A DNA stretch of 64,000 nt, taken from Burkholderiaceae bacterium (lineage in GTDB: Bacteria > Pseudomonadota > Gammaproteobacteria > Burkholderiales > Burkholderiaceae_C). The first letter of the stretch is position 1; each line of letters opens with the position of its first letter. Positions 1 to 8,237 of the stretch are shown in pieces. The stretch covers positions 174,259 through 238,258 of the forward strand of contig JAIRVR010000017.1 in the NCBI GenBank assembly GCA_031253795.1, read 5' to 3'. The notes below the pieces were generated by a model. That model was not told where the DNA came from. It made no database searches and was given only the letters and a program-made list of their open reading frames with translations. Both the position numbers and the translations under genes were made by a program.

Positions 1-38
1 TGGCGGCTGGGGCCGGGCGGGGAGGGGGCGCCCGCAAC

Positions 39-776
39 CTAGGGTGCGGGCGGGATCAGGGCGCGCAGGGCCTGCACATCCGTCACCAGCAGGGCCTGGC
101 GGCCTTCCTTGCGCAGCAGGCCGCGCCGCGTGAGCGCGCCCAGTTCGCGCGTGACCTGTTCGCGGTTGGTGCTGATCTTGCTGGCCAGCGTGGCGTGGGA
201 GGGGGCGGGGTCCAGGCGGGCCGATCGGTCGGGGGCCACGCCGGCCTCCTGGGCCAGGCGCAGCAGCTCGGCATGCAGGCGCGTGGGCACGCCCTGCGTG
301 CTCAGTTCCATGACGCGGTCGGTCAGGCGCCGCACCAGGCCGGCCAGGTCGACCATCACGCGCATGGCGATGGCGGGTTCGCGCGCCAGCAGGGCCAGGA
401 AGTCCTCGCGCGTGAGGCTGGCCAGCAGCGAGGATTCGAGGGTGACCACATCGGTGGAGCGTGCATGGCCGTCGATGGCCGCCAGGTCCCCGAAATGCTC
501 GCCCGCACCATGATCGCGGAAGCTGACCTCGCGACCGCCTGGCGAGTAGGTGGTGATGCGCACGCGGCCCGAGACCAGGAAGAAGACATCGCTGCCCGTG
601 GAGCAGCGGCTGAACACGGGCTGGCGGGCCGCCAGCGGCCGCCATTCGCAATCGGCCGCGATGCGGTCCAGGCTGGCGTCCGCCAGTCCGTCGAACAGGG
701 CGATGCGGCGCAGGGCGAAGCTCGATGGCGTGTGTGCGGCAGAGGTGGACATCGGGGCGGGTGTCGAAGAAGCCAT
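39..776 (-). CDS. Crp/Fnr family transcriptional regulator
   Basis: A 245-residue regulator with an N-terminal cyclic-nucleotide-binding fold and a C-terminal winged helix. The phosphate-binding cassette reads FGDLAAIDGHARST, keeping the Gly and the Arg-Ser pair that hold the cyclic phosphate in Crp, with Asp in place of the usual Glu. The C-terminal segment (TLASKISTNREQVTRELGAL) is a Crp-type recognition helix region. No Fnr-type cysteine cluster is visible, so ligand binding rather than oxygen sensing is more likely (inference). It is divergent from the adenylate cyclase gene, sharing a 102-bp gap, so cAMP is a natural candidate effector. The start is uncertain: ATG at 776 or at 752; neither has a clear ribosome site. 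Confidence 0.85.
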   Translation of the reverse strand: MASSTPAPMSTSAAHTPSSFALRRIALFDGLADASLDRIAADCEWRPLAARQPVFSRCSTGSDVFFLVSGRVRITTYSPGGREVSFRDHGAGEHFGDLAAIDGHARSTDVVTLESSLLASLTREDFLALLAREPAIAMRVMVDLAGLVRRLTDRVMELSTQGVPTRLHAELLRLAQEAGVAPDRSARLDPAPSHATLASKISTNREQVTRELGALTRRGLLRKEGRQALLVTDVQALRALIPPAP

Positions 777-878
777 GGGAACCAAAACGGGGGCCGGCGC
801 CACCAAGAGAACCTGGACCGGCTGCCGGTTTTGCCCGATTATCGGCCTGCCGTGCTCCGGCGGCCCCTTACCCCTTTC

Positions 879-2519
879 ATGGCCCGCGTACCCCGTCCCT
901 CCCTGGCATTTCCCTTTCTGCGCAGCCTGCACTGGTCCAGCGGCCTGGTGCTGTGGCTGTATGCGGCCCTGCACCTGGGCAACCATGCCCTGGGCCTGGT
1001 GTCGCTGCAGGTGGCCGAGTCGGCGCGCGCGGTCATCCACGGGCTGTGGCGTTCGGCGCCGGGCACGGTGCTGCTGTATGGGGCGCTGGCCCTGCACATG
1101 GCCATGGCCCTGCATGCGCTGTGGCAACGGCGCAGCCTGCGCATGCCGCCCCTGGAGGGGCTGCGCCTGGCCCTGGGCCTGTGCCTGCCCCTGCTGCTGG
1201 CCCTGCATGTGCCGGCCACGCGCCTGGCGCAGGAACTGTGGTCCGTCGAGCCTTCGTACGACCGCATCGTGCGCTCGTTCTGGAACCCTTCGAGCATGGC
1301 CGCCCAGTTGCTGCTGCTGTGCGCGGCCTGGGCCCATGGCTGCATGGGCCTGCATCTGGCGCTGCGCGCACGCCCGGCCTGGCGGCGCTGGCAGCCGCTG
1401 CTGCTGACCGGGGCCGTGCTGCTGCCCGTGCTGGCGGCCCTGGGCATTCTGTCCATGGTGCGCGAAATCCAGGCCGCGGACCTGCCGGCACCGCCCGTGC
1501 CTTCGCCCGAGGCTGCGCAATGGCTGCGCGGCCTGACGGCGGACCTGCGCGAGGGCTGGCTGGCACTGCTGGCCATTCCCCTGGTCGGGCGCGGCCTGTG
1601 GCGCATGTTGCGCGCCCGCGGCGGCGCCCGCGTGCAGCTGCACTATCCGGGCCGCACGGTCCAGGTGCCGCGCGGCCTGAGCGTGCTGGAGGCCAGCCGC
1701 GAGCACGGCATCGCGCACCTGTCGCTGTGCGGTGGCAAGGCGCGCTGTTCCACCTGCCGAGTGCGTGTCAGCGGTCCCCCGGCCCACCTGCCCCGGAGCC
1801 GGCGCGCCGAGCGCCTGACGCTGGAGCGCGTGGGCGCGCCTGACGATGTGCGCCTGGCCTGCCAGCTGCGGCCCACGGGCGACATCCAGGTGGTGCCGCT
1901 GTTTTCCGCGGCCGCATCGCAGCGTCCGGCGCGCCGGGGCGAGGAGCGCGAGGTGGCGATCCTGTTCGTGGACCTGCGCCGCTGGTCCGGCCTGGCCGAG
2001 CGCCAGTGGCCCGTGGACCTGTCCTGGGTGCTGGACCAGTATTTCGAGCTGGTGGGCCAGGCCGTGCGCGACAGCGGGGGGCTGGCCAACCAGTTCATCG
2101 GCGACAGCGTGATGGCCATCTTCGGCCTGGACCAGGACCTGGACACGGCCTGCCGCCAGGCCGTGCATGCCAGCGCCCTCATCGACCGGCGCATGCAGGA
2201 CTGGAGCAGCGGCTTCGAGGCCCAGTTCGGCCAGCCGCTGGACTTCGGCATGGGCCTGCACGCGGGCCGCGCGGCCGTGGGCCGCGTGGGCTTCGAGCAG
2301 ACGACCAGCTTCACCGCCGTGGGCGAGGTGGTCAATACCGCCAGCCGCCTGCAGGAGCACACCAAGCGCGCCGAAGCCCGCCTGGTGCTGTCGCAGGAGG
2401 TGGCGCGCCGCGCCGGGGTGGAAGCCGGGCTGGGACGGGCCACCGAGGTCCAGGTGCGCGGGCGCTCGCGGCCGCTGTGGGTGCTGCAGGTGTCAAGGCC
2501 GGCGCTGCAGTGGCCCTGA
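879..2519 (+). CDS. Membrane-anchored [2Fe-2S] ferredoxin-class III adenylate cyclase fusion
   Basis: A 546-residue three-part protein. Residues about 15-245 hold six hydrophobic segments with several histidines (for example HLGNH and LHMAMALH). Residues about 252-345 form a plant-type ferredoxin domain with Cys284, Cys290, Cys293 and Cys328. Residues about 360-546 form a class III nucleotide cyclase, with metal-binding aspartates at 365 (FVDLRRW) and 409 (IGDSVMA) and the NTASRL helix. The expected reaction is cAMP from ATP at the inner membrane, tuned by the redox state of the cluster (inference). The position after NQF that is often Lys is Gln and the GD before VNTA is GE, so substrate preference deserves caution. 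The ATG at 879 was chosen because the membrane domain begins there. It is divergent from a Crp-like gene. Confidence 0.88.
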   Translation: MARVPRPSLAFPFLRSLHWSSGLVLWLYAALHLGNHALGLVSLQVAESARAVIHGLWRSAPGTVLLYGALALHMAMALHALWQRRSLRMPPLEGLRLALGLCLPLLLALHVPATRLAQELWSVEPSYDRIVRSFWNPSSMAAQLLLLCAAWAHGCMGLHLALRARPAWRRWQPLLLTGAVLLPVLAALGILSMVREIQAADLPAPPVPSPEAAQWLRGLTADLREGWLALLAIPLVGRGLWRMLRARGGARVQLHYPGRTVQVPRGLSVLEASREHGIAHLSLCGGKARCSTCRVRVSGPPAHLPRSRRAERLTLERVGAPDDVRLACQLRPTGDIQVVPLFSAAASQRPARRGEEREVAILFVDLRRWSGLAERQWPVDLSWVLDQYFELVGQAVRDSGGLANQFIGDSVMAIFGLDQDLDTACRQAVHASALIDRRMQDWSSGFEAQFGQPLDFGMGLHAGRAAVGRVGFEQTTSFTAVGEVVNTASRLQEHTKRAEARLVLSQEVARRAGVEAGLGRATEVQVRGRSRPLWVLQVSRPALQWP

Positions 2520-2647
2520 GGGCAAGACGGGGGCCGCTGTTTGCGAAAGACTGTGCGTTTAGGCACTGACGCGCAGGCACCCCCGGGGAGAGACTTCAGG
2601 CATGCAGAAAGCAATCACGCGCTGCAGGTTTTGATCAAGGAATCGCC

Positions 2648-3010
2648 ATGAAGCACACCAAGCAACTCCTCGCCATCGTCGCACTGTCCGCCGCCGCATG
2701 GTCGGGCCTGGCCTCGGCCGCCCCGGCAGGCGCCCAGGTCTCCTCGGAAACCTGGTTCGGCGACCAACCCGTCAGCACCGGCCGCGCCCTGTCGCGTGCC
2801 GAAGTGGAGGCCGATCTGGCCATGTGGAAGCGCGCCGGCCTCGATCTGTACCAGAACATCGATGGCAACTACTGGGATGCCGACTACCAGCAGCACCTGG
2901 CCCAGTACCAGCGCCTGCGCAGCGGCCCCGAGTACCTGGCCGAGCTGCAGCGCCTCGGTGGTTCCGTGACGGCGGCCGAAGGCCAGGGAGCCGGCCGTGT
3001 CCCGGGCTGA
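2648..3010 (+). CDS. Exported DUF4148-type small protein
   Basis: A 120-residue protein with a clear Sec signal peptide (MKHTKQLLAIVALSAAAWSG, cleavage near ASA-AP). The mature part carries the helical LSRAEVEADLAMWKRAGLD motif typical of DUF4148 proteins, which are abundant in Comamonadaceae and Burkholderiales and have no established function. A good ribosome site (AAGGA) lies six bases before the ATG. The last 14 bases overlap the next gene, suggesting translational coupling to DoxX. Periplasmic location is predicted from the signal peptide only. Confidence 0.8.
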   Translation: MKHTKQLLAIVALSAAAWSGLASAAPAGAQVSSETWFGDQPVSTGRALSRAEVEADLAMWKRAGLDLYQNIDGNYWDADYQQHLAQYQRLRSGPEYLAELQRLGGSVTAAEGQGAGRVPG

Positions 3011-3431
3011 AGCATTGTCGCGTTCCGCACCGGCCCAGGGTGCCAATGACCTGGGCCCGCTGGTGGCCCGGGTGCTGCTGAGCCTGCTGTTCCTGTACAG
3101 CGGGGTCGGCAAGCTGCTGGGGCCGGAGGCCACCATGGCCTATATCGCCAAGGCCGGCCTGCCTCTGCCCATGCTGTCCTATGCCATGGCCCTGGTGGTG
3201 GAACTGGGGGTGGCAACCGCCCTGCTGCTGGGCTACCGGACGCGGGAGGCCGCGGCCGTGATGGCGGTGTTCAGCATCGCTTCGGCGCTGATGTTCCACA
3301 ACCAGTTCGCCGACAAGGGCCAGCTGATCCAGTTCCTCAAGAACCTGGCGATCGCCGGGGGTTTTGTGCAGCTGATGCTGGGCCCCGTGGGCCGGCTGGG
3401 CTGGGATGGACGGCGCCAGGGCACACGCTGA
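2997..3431 (+). CDS. DoxX family membrane protein
   Basis: A 144-residue integral membrane protein of the DoxX family. Four hydrophobic segments are visible, beginning with VARVLLSLLFLYSGVGKLLG and including a segment with conserved NQFAD further on. Family members are quinone- or thiol-redox-associated membrane proteins, but the exact reaction is not settled for most. The GTG start at 2997 lies inside the preceding gene and is preceded by GGGAG at a proper distance; no in-frame ATG lies before the first membrane segment. A hairpin terminator follows the stop. Confidence 0.85.
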   Translation: MSRAEALSRSAPAQGANDLGPLVARVLLSLLFLYSGVGKLLGPEATMAYIAKAGLPLPMLSYAMALVVELGVATALLLGYRTREAAAVMAVFSIASALMFHNQFADKGQLIQFLKNLAIAGGFVQLMLGPVGRLGWDGRRQGTR

Positions 3432-3450
3432 AAAAAGACGGTCCATGCGC

Positions 3451-3484
3451 GGGCCACCGAGGGATCGGTGGCCCGTTGCGTTTT
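3451..3484 (+). terminator. Rho-independent terminator after doxX-like gene
   Basis: A perfect 10-bp stem (GGGCCACCGA / TCGGTGGCCC) with a GGGA loop is followed by GTTGCGTTTTC. It lies between the convergent DoxX-like gene and the GntR regulator gene, so it may slow transcription from both sides. Confidence 0.65.
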
Positions 3485-3491
3485 CTGCGGG

Positions 3492-4166
3492 TCAGACCCG
3501 GATGCCTTTTTCGGCCAGGCGGCGCGCATAGGCCGCCAGGATCAGGCGCTCGGAGTGCACCAGGTAGTCGTTGAGCGCGGACGCGGCCTCGGCGGGCTGG
3601 CCGGCCTCGAACTGCTGCAGGATGCGGGCATTCATGTCCACGTAGGGTGCGTGCAGGAAATGCGGATCGCGCAGCAGTCCGAAGGCCAGGCGCAGTTCGG
3701 CCAGCAGGTGCTCGAACATGGTGTTCAGGCGCTCGCTGTCGGCCAACTGCACGATGGCCTTGTGGAAGGACATGTTGGCCGTGCCCACGCCCGACCAGTC
3801 CTGGGCTTCGCGGTTGCGCTGGGCGGTGTCCACGGCCTCGCGCATGAGTGCGCGCGCGGGATGCATGGGATAGGCCTGTGCCAGGGCCTGGCATTCCACC
3901 ATGCGGCGCACGCGGTAGATGTCGATGATGGAGGCGATGCTGGGCGCGGCCACCGATACGCCCTTGTTGGGCTCGTGCACCAGCAGGCCTTCCTTGGTCA
4001 GCAGCCGGAAGGCCTCGCGCAAGGTGTTGCGCGAGATGGCCAGGCTTTCGCTGAGAGCGGCCTCCGACAGCTTTTGCCCGGGTTCCCAGGCCCCGTCGAT
4101 GAGCTTGCTGCGCAGCTGCTCGGTCACGCGGTCGGTCAGGTTCTGGATCTCGGTGCTACGGGTCAT
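3492..4166 (-). CDS. GntR family regulator, FCD (FadR-type) subgroup
   Basis: A 224-residue regulator. Residues 1-75 form a GntR winged helix (LTDRVTEQLRSKLIDG, then LSEAALSESLAISRNTLREAF). Residues about 85-215 form an all-helical FCD domain with the metal-binding pattern Asp/His-His-His (FHKAI, then DYLVHSERL). It lies 48 bases downstream of the periplasmic binding protein gene on the same strand and that pair is divergent from the 5-oxoproline operon, so it is the likely local regulator (inference). Two sequences matching the FadR-group consensus TNGTNNNACNA lie in that divergent gap. Confidence 0.9.
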   Translation of the reverse strand: MTRSTEIQNLTDRVTEQLRSKLIDGAWEPGQKLSEAALSESLAISRNTLREAFRLLTKEGLLVHEPNKGVSVAAPSIASIIDIYRVRRMVECQALAQAYPMHPARALMREAVDTAQRNREAQDWSGVGTANMSFHKAIVQLADSERLNTMFEHLLAELRLAFGLLRDPHFLHAPYVDMNARILQQFEAGQPAEAASALNDYLVHSERLILAAYARRLAEKGIRV

Positions 4167-4214
4167 GGTGGAGCGGATGTGAAGGCCAGAGCGCAGTGTA
4201 GCGAGGGCCGGGGC

Positions 4215-5369
4215 TCAGCCCAGCAATCGCCCGCCCGTGCCCAGCACGCCCAGATCGATGAAGCCCGATCCCACATAAGGGGCCTGGCTGCCGTAGTCGA
4301 TGGCAAAGCCGCCCAGGTCCCACTGGCGTATGCCGGCCAGCGCCGTGCGCAGCCGGGCCTGGCCGGGGTCGCGGCCTGCGCGTTCCAGGCCTTCGGCCAG
4401 CACCCGTGTGTTGACATAGGCCTCCAGGCTGCCCAGCGAAAACTCCTGCTGCCGGTTGGCGCGCATGGCCGCCTGGTAGTCGCGCACCAGCTGCAGCCTG
4501 GCCAGATGGGGCGAGGGCACGACCATGGTCATGGCCAGGCCGCGTGCATCCTCGCCAAGCCGGGCCAGGCTGTCGTGGGGCAGGGTCACGCTCAGGCCCG
4601 ACAGCAGCATGCCCGGAGCGCTTTTGCGCAGGCCGCGCACCAGGTCGGCCGATACCGTGCCGGCCGTGGCCAGCAGCAGGGCTGAGGGGTGGGCGCCGGC
4701 GGCCTTGTCCACCACATCGGCCAGATTCTTGCCGTCGGTGGCCACGGCCAGTTGCAGGGCCGGCTTCATGTTCAGGCCGGCCAGAGCGCGCGTGGCGTCC
4801 TCCAGCATTTCGCGGCCATAGCCGTTGTCCAGGTGGACGATGCCTATGCTCTTGAGCCCCATGCCGGCCAGGCGCTGGACCAGACGGTTGACTTCCGTGG
4901 TGTAGCTGGCGCGCACATGAAAGACGTTGCGCGAGGGCTGGCGCAGCGAAGACGCGCCTGTCCAGGGCGCCACATAGGGGATGCCGGCCTCCTCGACCAG
5001 GGGCAGGATGGCCGTGTTGTTGGGTGTGCCCACGCAGGACAGCAGGGCAAAGGCGGAGCCCTGGGACAGCATCTTCTTCACGTTGTCGGCCGTTCGCTGG
5101 GGCACGTAGCCGTCGTCCACCAGCTGCAGGCGCAGCGTGCGGCCGTGGATGCCTCCGCGCGCATTGATCTGGGCCATGGCGGCCTCGGCACCCTGCTGTA
5201 TGTCCTTGCCGAAGCTGGCCAGCGGCCCCGTCATGGCGGCCGAACAGCCGATGGTCAGTGTCCTGGCGGCCAGGCCGGGTTCATCGGCCAGTGCGTGGCG
5301 CACCAGGGCCGGTGCCGCCAGCAGGGTCGCGGCGCGGGGAAGGGCGGAGACAAGTTGGCGGCGGCGCAT
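4215..5369 (-). CDS. Periplasmic branched-chain-amino-acid-type substrate-binding protein
   Basis: A 384-residue type I periplasmic binding protein. The arginine-rich N-terminus (MRRRQLV) with a hydrophobic stretch ending in HALADEP looks like an export signal, possibly Tat. The mature start (LTIGCSAAMTGPLASFGKDIQQGAEAA) and the segment ARGGIHGRTLRLQLVDDGY are typical of LivJ-like binding proteins (Peripla_BP_6). No permease or ATPase genes are adjacent, so it is an orphan binding component here. It lies between the GntR gene and the divergent 5-oxoproline operon, so 5-oxoproline or a pyroglutamyl compound is a possible ligand (inference). Confidence 0.88.
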   Translation of the reverse strand: MRRRQLVSALPRAATLLAAPALVRHALADEPGLAARTLTIGCSAAMTGPLASFGKDIQQGAEAAMAQINARGGIHGRTLRLQLVDDGYVPQRTADNVKKMLSQGSAFALLSCVGTPNNTAILPLVEEAGIPYVAPWTGASSLRQPSRNVFHVRASYTTEVNRLVQRLAGMGLKSIGIVHLDNGYGREMLEDATRALAGLNMKPALQLAVATDGKNLADVVDKAAGAHPSALLLATAGTVSADLVRGLRKSAPGMLLSGLSVTLPHDSLARLGEDARGLAMTMVVPSPHLARLQLVRDYQAAMRANRQQEFSLGSLEAYVNTRVLAEGLERAGRDPGQARLRTALAGIRQWDLGGFAIDYGSQAPYVGSGFIDLGVLGTGGRLLG

Positions 5370-5664
5370 GGATGTCGGTGCGGGCGGCGGCAGTGGAGGT
5401 GCGGCCCATTGTAGGAAGCGGTCTTGCGCCAGGACCGGCGCGGTGCCTGGGTTTTACCCGGGGGGCGGGCACCGTGCATGCCGTCTTCCCAGCGAAGCGC
5501 TGAGCTTGTAGGCAAGGATATGCGGGTTTGTACTATGTCTATGCAAAGATTGTCATGCTCACAATTCGTTCTTGTAAGACAACTTTCATTTTTTGTTGAA
5601 CAAAACCGGGCTGTGGCAGGAACAGGCCATTGCGTTCCCAGGGGGTGTTCGACGGGAGGTATTC
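5370..5664. promoter_or_regulatory. Divergent control region with FadR-type candidate operators
   Basis: This gap separates the binding-protein gene from the DUF969 gene. Its right half is strikingly AT-rich. TTGTAAGACAA (5572-5582) and TTGTTGAACAA (5593-5603) both fit the FadR-group consensus TNGTNNNACNA, and ATTGT-N7-ACAAT (5549-5565) is a third palindrome. The nearby GntR/FCD protein is the obvious candidate binder (inference). An exact ribosome site GGGAGGT lies seven bases before the ATG at 5665, which decides the DUF969 start over an upstream ATG at 5593 that overlaps an operator. Confidence 0.55.
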
Positions 5665-6411
5665 ATGCCGACTGACATCAATCTGTGGCCGCTCATAGGC
5701 GTGGCCATTATCGTGGCGGGCTTTGTGCTGCGCTTCAACCCCATGATGGTCGTGATCGTCACGGCCATCGGCACGGCGCTGGCGGCGGGCTTTCCCGTCG
5801 ACAAGGTGCTGGCCACCATAGGCACGGGCTTCATCAAGACGCGCAACCTGCCGCTGATCATCCTGCTGCCGCTGGCCGTCATCGGCTTGCTGGAGCGCCA
5901 TGGCCTGCGCCAGCATGCGCAGCGCTGGATCAGTTCGATCAAGTCGGCCACGGCGGGCCGCCTGCTCATCGTTTACCTGGCCGCGCGCCAGCTCACGGCC
6001 GCCGTGGGCCTGACCAGCCTGGGCGGCCATCCTCAGATGGTGCGTCCGCTGCTGGCGCCCATGGCCGAAGGCGCGACCCAGTCGCGCTATGGCGTGCTGC
6101 CCGCCAAGGTGCGCGACAAGCTGCGCGCCTATTCGGCCGCCACGGACAATGTGGGCCTGTTCTTCGGCGAGGACATCTTCGTGGCCTTCGGCGCCATCGT
6201 GCTGATGACCACCTTCCTGAAGGAAGCCGGCATCGAGGTCGAGCCCATCCACGTGGCGCTGTGGGGCATTCCCACGGCCATCTGCGCCTTCATCATCCAC
6301 GCCTGGCGCCTGAACCGCCTGGACCGCACGCTGCAGCGCGAACTGGCCGCTTACCAGGCCAGCCAGGCCAGCGCCCAACCCGCGGCCGCCACCGAAGCCA
6401 AGGGAGCCTGA
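5665..6411 (+). CDS. DUF969 family membrane protein, probable 5-oxoproline transporter subunit
   Basis: A 248-residue membrane protein with hydrophobic segments at the N-terminus (LWPLIGVAIIVAGFVLRF, MMVVIVTAIGTALAAG), in the middle and near the C-terminus. DUF969 and DUF979 genes occur together and are repeatedly found beside pxpABC; they have been proposed from this context to import 5-oxoproline. That role is not shown by the sequence alone. The chosen start has a strong ribosome site and begins just before the first membrane segment. The stop is followed one base later by the DUF979 ATG, so the two are almost certainly co-translated. Confidence 0.85.
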   Translation: MPTDINLWPLIGVAIIVAGFVLRFNPMMVVIVTAIGTALAAGFPVDKVLATIGTGFIKTRNLPLIILLPLAVIGLLERHGLRQHAQRWISSIKSATAGRLLIVYLAARQLTAAVGLTSLGGHPQMVRPLLAPMAEGATQSRYGVLPAKVRDKLRAYSAATDNVGLFFGEDIFVAFGAIVLMTTFLKEAGIEVEPIHVALWGIPTAICAFIIHAWRLNRLDRTLQRELAAYQASQASAQPAAATEAKGA

Positions 6412-6412
6412 C

Positions 6413-7366
6413 ATGACGCTGAGCATCCAACACCTGTACTACCTGGTCGGCTTCGTCCTGGCCGTCACGGCCGTGATGACGCTGCGCGACGCCAGCAATC
6501 CCAAGCGCTGGTCCAGCGGCCTGTTCTGGGCCCTGTATGCCGCCGTTTTTCTGGTGGGCAACGAGCTGTCGCCCGTGGTGGTCGGCGTCATCGCCGTGGC
6601 CATGGCCCTGATCGCGGGCTTTGGCGGCGTGGGCAGCGGCCGCCACACACCGCGCAGCGATGCCGACTACCTGGCCAGCGCACGGCGTCTGGGCAACAAG
6701 CTGTTCGCCCCGGCCCTGGCGATTCCTCTGATCACCATGGTCGGCACGCTCAGCGCCTCGCACCTGGTGTTCGGCGGCACGCCCCTGCTCGATCCCAAGA
6801 ACACCACCCTGGTCAGCCTGGGCGTGGGCTGTGTGCTGGCCCTGGCCCTGGCCTGCTGGCTGACCCGCGAGACGCCTGCCCAGGGCATGCGCGAGTCGCG
6901 CCGCCTGACCGACGCCCTGGGCTGGGCCCTGGTCCTGCCCCAGATGCTGGGCATGCTGGGCCTGGTGTTCTCCGATGCCGGCGTGGGCAAGGCCGTGGCC
7001 TATGTGACCACCACCTATATCAACATGGACATCCGCTTCGTGGCCGTGGCCGTCTACGTGATCGGCATGGCGCTGTTCACCGTGGTCATGGGCAATGGCT
7101 TCGCGGCCTTCCCGGTGATGACGGGCGGCGTGGGCGTGCCCGTGCTGGTGGGCGTCTACCATGGCGATCCCGCCGTGATGGCTGCCGTCGGCATGCTGTC
7201 GGGCTACTGCGGCACCCTGCTGACCCCCATGGCCGCCAATTTCAACCTGGTGCCTGCGGCCCTGCTGGAGATCGACAAGAACGCGGTGATCCGCGCCCAG
7301 GTGCCCACGGCCCTGGCGCTGCTGACGGCCAATGTGTTCCTGCTGTATTTCCTGATGTTCCGCTGA
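6413..7366 (+). CDS. DUF979 family membrane protein, probable 5-oxoproline transporter subunit
   Basis: A 317-residue polytopic membrane protein of the DUF979 family with about nine to ten hydrophobic segments and a final ALALLTANVFLLYFLMF helix. It is the partner of the preceding DUF969 protein (one-base gap) and likely forms a two-subunit transporter with it. The glycine-rich stretch YCGTLLTPMAANFNLVPAALLEI resembles re-entrant regions of ion-coupled carriers, a resemblance only. A copy of the local interspersed repeat begins ten bases after its stop and separates it from pcp. Confidence 0.85.
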   Translation: MTLSIQHLYYLVGFVLAVTAVMTLRDASNPKRWSSGLFWALYAAVFLVGNELSPVVVGVIAVAMALIAGFGGVGSGRHTPRSDADYLASARRLGNKLFAPALAIPLITMVGTLSASHLVFGGTPLLDPKNTTLVSLGVGCVLALALACWLTRETPAQGMRESRRLTDALGWALVLPQMLGMLGLVFSDAGVGKAVAYVTTTYINMDIRFVAVAVYVIGMALFTVVMGNGFAAFPVMTGGVGVPVLVGVYHGDPAVMAAVGMLSGYCGTLLTPMAANFNLVPAALLEIDKNAVIRAQVPTALALLTANVFLLYFLMFR

Positions 7367-7375
7367 GGAATCAGT

Positions 7376-7486
7376 ACCCCCTGAGTCGCTTCGCGCCTTC
7401 CCCTCCCGCTTCGCGGGGGGAGCGGCACCCTCGGTGCGGGGCGGCGCGGCTGGCCCAGGCCCTTCCTCGGCGTCCCCGGGTTTCGG
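7376..7486 (+). repeat. Interspersed GC-rich repeat, copy A
   Basis: About 110 bases starting TACCCCCTGAGTCGCT and holding the hairpin CCCGCTTCGCGGG. The same sequence, with point differences, is found at 17239-17343 and 57965-58060 in reverse orientation, with a shorter piece at 57883-57922. In each full copy the element starts at the 3' end of a gene and runs in that gene's direction. No coding frame or terminal inverted repeats suggest a mobile enzyme. Confidence 0.7.
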
Positions 7487-7538
7487 TCAGGGGGTGCAGG
7501 TGGAACAAGAATCGCCGAGATACCCATAAGACCTGGAT

Positions 7539-8210
7539 ATGACGACCCAACCCACAAGCCTCCGTGTCCTGGTGACCGGCTTCGAACCCTTCGAGCAGGA
7601 CCCCGTCAACCCTTCCTGGGAAGTGGCGCGCGCCCTGCACGGGGAGGTCATTGCCGGCGCCACGGTGCATGCGGAGCAGCTGCCCTGCGTGTTCGGCGCG
7701 GCCATCGCCCAATTGCACCAGTCCCTTGAGCAGGTGCGGCCGGTGCTGATCATCTGCCTGGGCATGGCCGGCGGGCGGGTGGATTTCACACCCGAGCGTG
7801 TGGCCATCAATGTGGACGATGCACGCATTCCCGACCACGCGGACTACCAGCCCGTGGACGTGCCCGTGGTGCCCGGCGCACCCGCGGCCTATTTTTCCAC
7901 CCTGCCCATCAAGGCCGTGGTGCACCAGCTGCGCGAGAAAGGCATTCCGTCGTCCGTGTCGAACACGGCGGGCACCTTTGTATGCAACCATGTGTTTTTC
8001 GCGCTGATGCACTGGCTGGCGCAAGGACGTGGCGAAGCCGGCGCGCGCGGCGGCTTCATCCATGTGCCGGCCCTGCCCGAGCAGGCGGCACGCCGGCCCG
8101 GCATGGCCAGCATGGCCCTGGCCACCCAGGTGGCCGCCCTGCGCGAAACCATTCGCACGTCCCTGACCGTGGCGCAGGACCTGAAGGAAACCGCCGGCCA
8201 GCTGCATTGA
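7539..8210 (+). CDS. pcp: Pyrrolidone-carboxylate (pyroglutamyl) peptidase
   Basis: A 223-residue cysteine peptidase of family C15 that removes N-terminal pyroglutamate from peptides. The catalytic triad is visible: Glu86 (TPERVAIN), Cys149 (AGTFVCNHVFF) and His175 (GFIHVPALP). The N-terminal VTGFEPFEQDPVNPSW motif is diagnostic. Its product, 5-oxoproline, is the substrate of the PxpA/PxpBC enzyme encoded next, so this operon releases and then opens the lactam. The start lacks a strong ribosome site; the 172-base gap before it is mostly a repeat element. Confidence 0.95.
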   Translation: MTTQPTSLRVLVTGFEPFEQDPVNPSWEVARALHGEVIAGATVHAEQLPCVFGAAIAQLHQSLEQVRPVLIICLGMAGGRVDFTPERVAINVDDARIPDHADYQPVDVPVVPGAPAAYFSTLPIKAVVHQLREKGIPSSVSNTAGTFVCNHVFFALMHWLAQGRGEAGARGGFIHVPALPEQAARRPGMASMALATQVAALRETIRTSLTVAQDLKETAGQLH

Positions 8211-8237
8211 TGCGCTGGAACCGGCGAGGAGAGAACG

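Noticed and set aside
195..878. Extension of the cyclase frame upstream of 879
   Set aside because: The upstream part lies opposite the Crp-like gene and has no domain; the membrane region begins right after 879.
5593..5664. ATG at 5593 as start of the DUF969 gene
   Set aside because: It lies inside an operator-like palindrome without a ribosome site, whereas the ATG at 5665 has GGGAGGT in the right place.
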